NCBI GenBank assembly: GCA_003153955.1
Contig: PMCB01000131.1
Span: 5,584-17,558 of the forward strand
Length of the DNA: 11,975 bases
Origin: Dehalococcoidia bacterium
GTDB taxonomy: Bacteria > Chloroflexota > Dehalococcoidia > Dehalococcoidales > Fen-1064
Reading direction: 5' to 3'
Each line of letters begins with the position of its first letter. Position 1 is the stretch's first letter. The notes beneath the pieces were generated by a model, which ran no database searches, was not told the origin of the DNA, and saw only the letters and a list, made by a program, of their open reading frames with translations. Positions 7,209 to 11,975 of the stretch are shown here, one piece after another. Both the position numbers and the translations under genes were made by a program.

Positions 7209-8192
7209 GTGCTGGGCCTCTTTGTTTTTTCACCTTATTTAGGTTCTTTGATCGGTTTGAAAACACTTTGGGGATGGAATTCCCCTTATTATGAATCGGT
7301 TTATCGTTTTATCTACCAGGTGTGTATCGCGATTGTCGCATGGAGATTCGGGATGCGCAATGGAATTATCGCCTGTGCGGTACTTATCGCAGTAATCTAC
7401 TTGCCGTTTGTAACGGGTTTGCATCATGGATTTCTTCTGATTGACGTCGGTCTGATACTGCTCGGCCTGGTGATTAGCGCAGTGCTCGGTCGGCAAGGCG
7501 ACATGGCCAGGCAACTCTTCAAATCGACATCGGAATTACAGCAGCAGACGAAGCATCTGAAATTGGAAATAACCGAACGTATGAAAGCCGAGAAAGAGAT
7601 CCGGTCTCTTTCTATCGGGGCCATCGAAACGCTTGTTTTCGCCCTTGAAGCGAAGGACAAATATTCAGCGGGACACTCACGCAGGGTGACTTTTTTTGCC
7701 ACGGCTATCGGGAATAAACTAAATCTATCTGACCAGGATATGGAAGACCTGCGCTATGGCAGTTTACTTCATGACGTCGGCAAGATTGCCGTCGACCAGC
7801 CTGTCCAGAACAAAATTACCAGACTCACCCCGAATGAATATGCCCACATCATGGGTCACGTCCAGGCCGGAGCCGATATTGTGAAACCTGTCGTGAACAG
7901 CAAAGTAGTGGGGCTAATTGAACATCACCATGACCGGTATGACGGCGGGAACCAACAACAGTCGGTTACGGGAATAAACATCCCTTTGGGAGCCCGCATC
8001 ATTGCGGTAGCCGACGCGTTTGACGCGATGACTTCAAACCGCCCTTACCGTTCGGCAATGTCCACCGGACAGGCAGTCAAAGAAATCCGGAATTTTACAG
8101 GTACCCAATTTGACCCGGCAGTGGTTGACGCGTTTCTGAAAATACCGCCGGACGAAATTAATGCCATACTTGAAAACAAAAATGAGAATTAG
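7209..8192 (+). CDS. Membrane-anchored HD-GYP-type phosphohydrolase lacking the GYP motif
   Basis: The 327-residue product has hydrophobic N-terminal segments (about 1-15, 34-47, 52-70, 73-95), a short coiled linker (about 100-130) and an HD-GYP-like domain (about 135-315). Family members hydrolyse cyclic di-GMP or related dinucleotides with a di- or tri-metal centre. Visible metal-site residues are H155 in AGHS, the HD pair H188-D189 in LLHDVGKI, H217, the HHH at 239-241 followed by DRYDGG, and D270 in ADAFDAMTSNRPYR. Where GYP is expected the protein reads GGNQQQSVTG, so the signature is absent; activity is therefore uncertain. GTG at 7209 is the first canonical start but lies inside a membrane segment and lacks a ribosome site. 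The frame is open back to 7023 without ATG, GTG or TTG, and CTG 7182 follows GGGAG by 9 bases. The true N-terminus is probably longer and may be frameshifted. Confidence 0.85.
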   Translation: MLGLFVFSPYLGSLIGLKTLWGWNSPYYESVYRFIYQVCIAIVAWRFGMRNGIIACAVLIAVIYLPFVTGLHHGFLLIDVGLILLGLVISAVLGRQGDMARQLFKSTSELQQQTKHLKLEITERMKAEKEIRSLSIGAIETLVFALEAKDKYSAGHSRRVTFFATAIGNKLNLSDQDMEDLRYGSLLHDVGKIAVDQPVQNKITRLTPNEYAHIMGHVQAGADIVKPVVNSKVVGLIEHHHDRYDGGNQQQSVTGINIPLGARIIAVADAFDAMTSNRPYRSAMSTGQAVKEIRNFTGTQFDPAVVDAFLKIPPDEINAILENKNEN

Positions 8193-8218
8193 CCGCTGAC
8201 TCCGCTTATCCGGCTAAT
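8188..8218 (+). terminator. Hairpin overlapping the HD-GYP gene stop
   Basis: ATTAGCCG (8188-8195) and CGGCTAAT (8211-8218) form a perfect 8-base inverted repeat with a 15-base loop. The TAG stop lies inside the left arm. No T tract follows, so termination would be inefficient; it may instead protect the mRNA 3' end. Confidence 0.35.
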
Positions 8219-8319
8219 CACCATCCGGTATTAAAACACAGGATAGATATATTCATCATCTCGCGGCGAACTTTACCCCGCTCATTTTTACACAGTAAAT
8301 GTGCCCCTTTTAATCGGGC

Positions 8320-8347
8320 TTGACCGGGACGCGCAACCCATGATAAC
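8320..8347 (+). promoter_or_regulatory. Candidate promoter of the HD-domain gene
   Basis: TTGACC (8320-8325) and GATAAC (8342-8347) are separated by 16 bases and lie about 33 bases before the TTG start of the HD gene. Similarity to the sigma-70 consensus is good at -35 and moderate at -10. Confidence 0.33.
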
Positions 8348-8379
8348 CTTATGGCAAATTCTGCCGTAAGAGTCGATCA

Positions 8380-8994
8380 TTGAACAAAAATCATTTAAAA
8401 ATACTAAAATATCTGGCTGAAAGTAAAAACTACGGGCAAGGTCCGGATCATGCTCGGCAGGTCAGTAAACTTGCTTTACGCATCTATGACGAATTGGTCA
8501 GGCTTAAACTGATGAAAGCCGGTACTGAAGACAGGTTAATCTTAGAAGCTGCCGCCGTTCTGCATGACATCGGCCATCCGCAACAGCCCCATCATGAAGT
8601 CGGTTTTGATTTTTTGGCGGATGAAATTCCGCGGCTCACTTCCAATGAGCCCATCTCCAAAGAAGCACTTTCTACCCTCTTGGTTTCTGTCCTATGGCAC
8701 AATGAAAGGAGTTATCTCAAACGCGGTTCCATTGAAATTCCGGACCGCGATCATGCTGAAAAAATAGCTGCTATTATTCGCGTCGCCGATGGACTTGATT
8801 TGATATCACATCCCCCAATCGACGGGGTCGCATTATCTGTTAAAGACCGGGAGTTACGATTTGAAATAATATCGAAACATCCCATCGATTTACAGATAGC
8901 CCGGGCCAAATCTAAATCTGATTTAATGAAAAGCGCATTTGCTTTGCAGGATATCATCTTCGAACCCGCGGAAAAGAAGGTTGCTAATCGCTGA
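8380..8994 (+). CDS. HD-domain phosphohydrolase resembling the Ppx/GppA C-terminal domain
   Basis: This 204-residue soluble protein is a single HD domain. Metal-binding residues are visible in order: H24 in GPDHARQVS, H62-D63 in AVLHDIGH, further histidines at 66 and 71-72, H107 in SVLWHNERS, and D137 in IRVADGLDLISH. The RVADGLD...H block and the tail (about 148-194, VALSVKDRELRFEI...SKSDLMKSAFALQDIIFE) resemble the HD domain at the C-terminus of exopolyphosphatase/guanosine pentaphosphate phosphatases. The actin-like ATPase half of those enzymes is missing here. A nucleotide or phosphate-ester hydrolase is likely; the substrate is unknown. The start is TTG, with AAGAG 7 bases upstream as a modest ribosome site. 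It lies 187 bases after the HD-GYP gene on the same strand, with its own promoter candidate. Confidence 0.85.
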   Translation: MNKNHLKILKYLAESKNYGQGPDHARQVSKLALRIYDELVRLKLMKAGTEDRLILEAAAVLHDIGHPQQPHHEVGFDFLADEIPRLTSNEPISKEALSTLLVSVLWHNERSYLKRGSIEIPDRDHAEKIAAIIRVADGLDLISHPPIDGVALSVKDRELRFEIISKHPIDLQIARAKSKSDLMKSAFALQDIIFEPAEKKVANR

Positions 8995-9007
8995 GCTATC
9001 GCGATTA
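8985..9007 (+). repeat. Inverted repeat across the HD gene stop
   Basis: TAATCGC (8985-8991) and GCGATTA (9001-9007) form a perfect 7-base stem around a 9-base loop holding the TGA stop. No T tract follows. It resembles in position the hairpin at the end of the preceding HD-GYP gene. Confidence 0.3.
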
Positions 9008-9069
9008 AAAGTCCCATATCGAGCTCCGGACACCGTCCCCCCTGCGCGTTTGAAAACCTCGTAATCCAC

Positions 9070-9125
9070 CTAAAGTACTATTCCTATATGACCCTAATGG
9101 GCTGATATTCTTAACAAATTATTAA
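9070..9125 (+). repeat. Regulatory-type direct repeat, copy 1
   Basis: The unit has CTAAAGTACTA (9070-9080), 22 variable bases, TGATATTC (9103-9110) and TTATTAA (9119-9125). The first two blocks recur at exactly +80 in copy 2 with an identical 22-base gap. The gap holds CCC-TAAT-GGG. Conserved blocks with variable spacers suggest protein binding sites more than a recent duplication. Confidence 0.55.
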
Positions 9126-9149
9126 CGGCTTACACTCCTCACATGGTAA

Positions 9150-9206
9150 CTAAAGTACTAACCTCTTGCAATCCAAGAGTGTTGATATTCATCAACTTGT
9201 TATTAA
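9150..9206 (+). repeat. Regulatory-type direct repeat, copy 2
   Basis: Copy 2 has CTAAAGTACTA (9150-9160), 22 variable bases, TGATATTC (9183-9190) and TTATTAA (9200-9206). The variable part holds a perfect stem, CTCTTG-CAATC-CAAGAG. The second block is part of a perfect inverted repeat, GTTGAT-ATTC-ATCAAC (9181-9196). The end overlaps the candidate kinase promoter. Confidence 0.55.
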
Positions 9207-9210
9207 TAAT
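9182..9210 (+). promoter_or_regulatory. Candidate promoter of the histidine kinase gene
   Basis: TTGATA (9182-9187) and AATAAT (9205-9210) are separated by 17 bases, a good sigma-70 arrangement. The -35 box is half of the GTTGAT/ATCAAC inverted repeat, so a regulator bound there would directly affect polymerase binding. Confidence 0.4.
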
Positions 9211-9368
9211 TAAGCGCTTCGATATTTTAGTCCCCTTCTTAGACTTCAGCAGTGACGATAGCTATCTGCGGCTTGAATTACGATAGGCCGAAATAGATAA
9301 AAGGGAATCACCGTAAAACATAATACCTGATATCGGGAACGGCGGCTAAGAGGAATAAGACTAAGCAA

Positions 9369-10649
9369 ATGACAAAAAGAGAAACGAATAATAAACCTGC
9401 CGGTAAATCTGCAGTTTCAGAACAACCCGCCCATGAAAACGCTGTGGTTGCAGCCGAACATCCGGCCGAAAAGGAACTGCGCCAGCTTGTCGATGAAAAA
9501 CGGTATAAGGCCGTTTTCGAATCTGCCGGTGATATTATGATGCTCTTTGATAAAAAAGGCAAAATTATTGATGTCAACGGCAAATCGTTAGACATTAACG
9601 GCTATTCGAAGGAAGAGGTTGTCGGCAAAGACATCAGGGTATTATCCAAAATATTAACCAAAAAAAGTATGGCCAGGGTAGTCACTAATTTACTGAAACG
9701 CATGGCCGGTTTCGAAGTTCCACCTTACGAAATAGACTTAATTAAGAAAACAGGGGAACTGTTAACCTTCGAAATAAGCGCCCAACCGCTGCGAAAAGGC
9801 GGCAAGATAATCGGTGATTTAGGAATTCTGCGGGATGTGACGGAGCGCAAACGGGCTGATCAAGAGATTCTGCAGAAGTCATCCGATATCAATCTGATCA
9901 ATATCATCAACGAAGCTGCAAATCAGGGGAAAGCCTTTGAAGAAATATTGCATCTGGTATCCAGGGAAACACAGAAACTATTTGGCGGGAATGTACAAAT
10001 CGTCTATCTGCTCAGTAAAGTTAAAAAATACCTGTCAATGGATAATCTAAACTTGCCGCTCAGAATGGCGCATGGTATCGAGAGGCTCATCGGGGGGAAA
10101 ATACCCGAAATAAAAATTAAACTTAAACCGGGAGGTGTCTACACAGATATACTGAGCAAAGGGGAAGCTGTCTTGACCAACGACCATGACGTGATGCTGA
10201 ATATGGCGCGGGAATGTTTTGAGGATAATACTCTGAAGATCCTTGTCGCTACCGCTATAAAAATTCTCGGAGTGAATTCAACCATCAGTGTACCCCTTAA
10301 GTCTGACAGCGAGATCATCGGCTTACTGGGTATCGGCAGGCATGAAGCTTTTACCGAATCGGACATGAAACGGATTGAAACCATTGCCGGACAACTTGTC
10401 AGCATCATCAAGCGCATGCGGACCGAAAAACAATTGGAAGAAAGCGAAGATAATTTAAGGACCTATCTGGAAAATGCTCCGGACGGCGTGTACCTGAGCG
10501 ATTTGAACGGCAAGTTTCTTTATGTCAACAAAAAAACCGAGGGGATCCTCGGCTACAGTAAAGAAGAGCTCGTCGATAATAATTATTTCAAATTGAATAT
10601 CCTTTCGGAGCAATATTCTAAAACAGTGTCCCCGTTATTTAGCATCTAA
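9369..10649 (+). CDS. PAS-GAF-PAS sensor histidine kinase, 5' part of a frameshifted gene
   Basis: This 426-residue piece is the sensor half of a soluble histidine kinase; no membrane segment is seen. After a polar tail (1-43) come a PAS domain (about 44-160, ending in the typical GILRDVTERKRAD), a GAF domain (about 172-350), a short helical linker, and the first half of a second PAS domain (from about 362: YLENAPDGVYLSDLNGKF...). The frame stops at TAA 10647-10649 in the middle of that PAS domain. The missing half, with all later domains, continues directly in the next frame from about 10639. The start ATG is the only canonical start after the upstream in-frame stop at 9321. AGGA lies 14 bases before it, a weak ribosome site. 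PAS and GAF ligands cannot be inferred. As it stands this piece has no kinase core. Confidence 0.88.
   Translation: MTKRETNNKPAGKSAVSEQPAHENAVVAAEHPAEKELRQLVDEKRYKAVFESAGDIMMLFDKKGKIIDVNGKSLDINGYSKEEVVGKDIRVLSKILTKKSMARVVTNLLKRMAGFEVPPYEIDLIKKTGELLTFEISAQPLRKGGKIIGDLGILRDVTERKRADQEILQKSSDINLINIINEAANQGKAFEEILHLVSRETQKLFGGNVQIVYLLSKVKKYLSMDNLNLPLRMAHGIERLIGGKIPEIKIKLKPGGVYTDILSKGEAVLTNDHDVMLNMARECFEDNTLKILVATAIKILGVNSTISVPLKSDSEIIGLLGIGRHEAFTESDMKRIETIAGQLVSIIKRMRTEKQLEESEDNLRTYLENAPDGVYLSDLNGKFLYVNKKTEGILGYSKEELVDNNYFKLNILSEQYSKTVSPLFSI
10636..10641 (+). other. Frameshift point in the kinase gene
   Basis: In the TATTTA at 10636-10641 the reading frame must move forward by one base. Dropping one T gives ...SKTVSPLLASNATGRNTG, which is a normal PAS continuation of correct length. 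The receiving frame has a stop at 10594-10596 and the first frame stops at 10647-10649, so the break must lie between them. Confidence 0.8.
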
Positions 10650-11975
10650 TGCGACCGGCAGAAACACAGGGCCAGACGAATTTGAACTTATCCGAAAAGA
10701 TAAAAGCCATATTTGGGTGGAAATAAACACTGCTCCGATAAAACAAAAAGACAATAATGTCGTTATCGGTTTTATGCGTAATATCAGCGAGCGCAAACAG
10801 GCGGAACAACTCTACCACAACCTGGCAGACAGTTCACCGGTGGGAGTGTATATTATCCAAAACAGGCGGTTTGTCTTTACTAATCCCGTTTTTCAGCATG
10901 TCTCAGGTTACACCGATGAGGAGTTGTTGAAGATTCAACCGGTTTTCCTTGTCTACCCGGAAGACCGGGAAACAGTCAGACAGAATGCGGCGGAAATGCT
11001 GAAAGGAAAACGCAACCAACCTTACGAAGTAAGATTAGTCACTAAAAACGGGGAAATCCGGTGGGGTCTCGAAAGAATGACCTCGATTACCTATGAAGGG
11101 AAACGGGCCGCTGTTGGCAATTTTATGGATATAACGGAACGGAAGCTGGCAGAAGATAAACTGGAACAGGCAGCTCAGGAATGGCGAGCAACTTTTGATT
11201 CCATCACCGATATCATTATTATTCAGGATAAAGATAACCGGATAACGAGAGTGAATAAAGCTGCAGCCGATTCACTGAATACAACGCCTAAAGCACTCCT
11301 GGGAAGATTGTGCCAGGAAGCGATGCATGATACTCAGGAGCCTCCCGTCAAATGCCCCCATATAGAAACATTAAACACCGGGAAGCCGGCGGAATCGGAA
11401 ATCTTTAATTCAAAACTGGAGGCTTACTTTCATGAAGTTACCTCCCCTATCTTTAACGAAAAGGGGGAAGTCAACGGTTCGATCATGGTAGCCAGAGACG
11501 TGACCAAACAAAAACGCATGGAAGAACAGCTCATCGTCACCGACCGCCTGGCATCGATCGGAGAATTGTCTTCAGGAATTGCGCACGAATTAAATAATCC
11601 GTTAACCAGCGTTATCGGCTTTTCACAACTGTTGATGGAAGGCGACGTCCCTGAAAATATGAGGGAAAATCTTGCGACAATTTACGACGAAGCGCAGCGT
11701 GCCGCCGTTATCGTCAAAAATTTGCTGACCTTCGCCAGAAAGCATGCGCCGGTCAAACAAATGAGTCAAGTCAATACAGTTGTCGAAGGAGTGCTAAAAC
11801 TGCGCTCCTATGAGCAAAAAGTAAACAACATCGAGGTAGAAAAACATCTGGCGGTTAATCTCCCGGAAATAATGATGGATTCTTTCCAGATGCAGCAGGT
11901 CTTTCTAAATATTATTATTAACGCTGAATTTGCGATGCTGGAAGCACATCAGAAAGGCAAGTTAACCGTCACTAC
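10639..11975 (+). CDS. PAS-PAS-PAS-HisKA-HATPase part of the kinase, 3' piece, runs off the window
   Basis: This frame is open from 10597 to the right edge and continues the kinase. It holds the end of the second PAS domain (GPDEFELIRKDKSHIWVEI, then GFMRNISERK), a third PAS (about 10801-11150, ending in NFMDITERKLAE), a fourth PAS (about 11160-11515, with a CP-H pattern and ending in MVARDVTKQKR), and a HisKA dimerisation domain. The phospho-accepting His is in GIAHELNNPLTSVIGFSQLL (codon 11584-11586). The start of the ATPase domain shows the N box QQVFLNIIINAEFAM (Asn codon 11920-11922). The G boxes lie beyond the window. If translated alone, the first starts would be GTG 10717 or ATG 10774, neither with a clear ribosome site, so a separate gene is unlikely. 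The HisKA type resembles NtrB-like PAS kinases. Confidence 0.88.

Larger units (their letters stand above)
8995..9368 (+). other. Intergenic regulatory region upstream of the histidine kinase gene
   Basis: These 374 bases hold no convincing gene. They contain the two 80-base-spaced repeat copies (from 9070 and 9150), the promoter candidate at 9182-9210, an AAGCGCTT palindrome at 9212-9219 and a perfect 10-base palindrome GATAGCTATC at 9257-9266. The remaining sequence up to 9368 would be an untranslated leader of about 150 bases if that promoter is used. Confidence 0.5.

Overview
The window looks like part of a bacterial chromosome of moderate GC. It is probably from an uncultured environmental lineage. 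The style of the PAS/GAF histidine kinase and of the membrane HD phosphohydrolase recalls Dehalococcoidia (Chloroflexota), but that is an impression from family resemblance and is not proven here. No tRNA, rRNA, CRISPR array, integrase or transposase was seen.

The left half (about 250-6620) holds metabolic and surface genes, mostly on the minus strand. A large cytoplasmic GH78 alpha-L-rhamnosidase (252-3029) follows a strong Shine-Dalgarno. Upstream of it on the same strand is a three-repeat DUF11 lipoprotein (3167-4372), separated from it by a hairpin terminator at 3112-3144. Divergent from the lipoprotein is a divergent class I methyltransferase-like gene (4546-5163, plus). It converges, with only 6 bases between stops, on a type 2 argC (5170-6114, minus). 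A small VOC-fold protein (6288-6617, minus) closes this half and may be expressed from a leaderless mRNA. These genes do not form one obvious pathway.

The right half (about 6620-11975) is a plus-strand signalling region. After a 450-base non-coding stretch with several hairpins come three genes: a membrane-anchored HD-GYP-type phosphohydrolase that lacks the GYP residues (7209-8192), a stand-alone HD protein resembling the C-terminal domain of Ppx/GppA (8380-8994), and a large soluble PAS-GAF-PAS-PAS-PAS histidine kinase (9369 to beyond the right edge). The kinase is preceded by a 374-base intergenic region that carries two diverged copies of an element exactly 80 bases apart, the second coinciding with a good promoter candidate.

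Two signalling genes appear frameshifted. The kinase frame breaks at about 10638, inside its second PAS domain, and homology resumes at once in the next frame. The membrane HD-GYP gene has no canonical start outside its first membrane segment, while a plausible N-terminus lies in another frame at 7069-7158. Both breaks can be repaired by one T in an ATTTA context, so they may be true mutations, recoding sites, or assembly errors. The most unusual content is this pair of frame breaks, the 80-base-spaced repeats, and the GYP-less HD-GYP gene beside a second HD protein.
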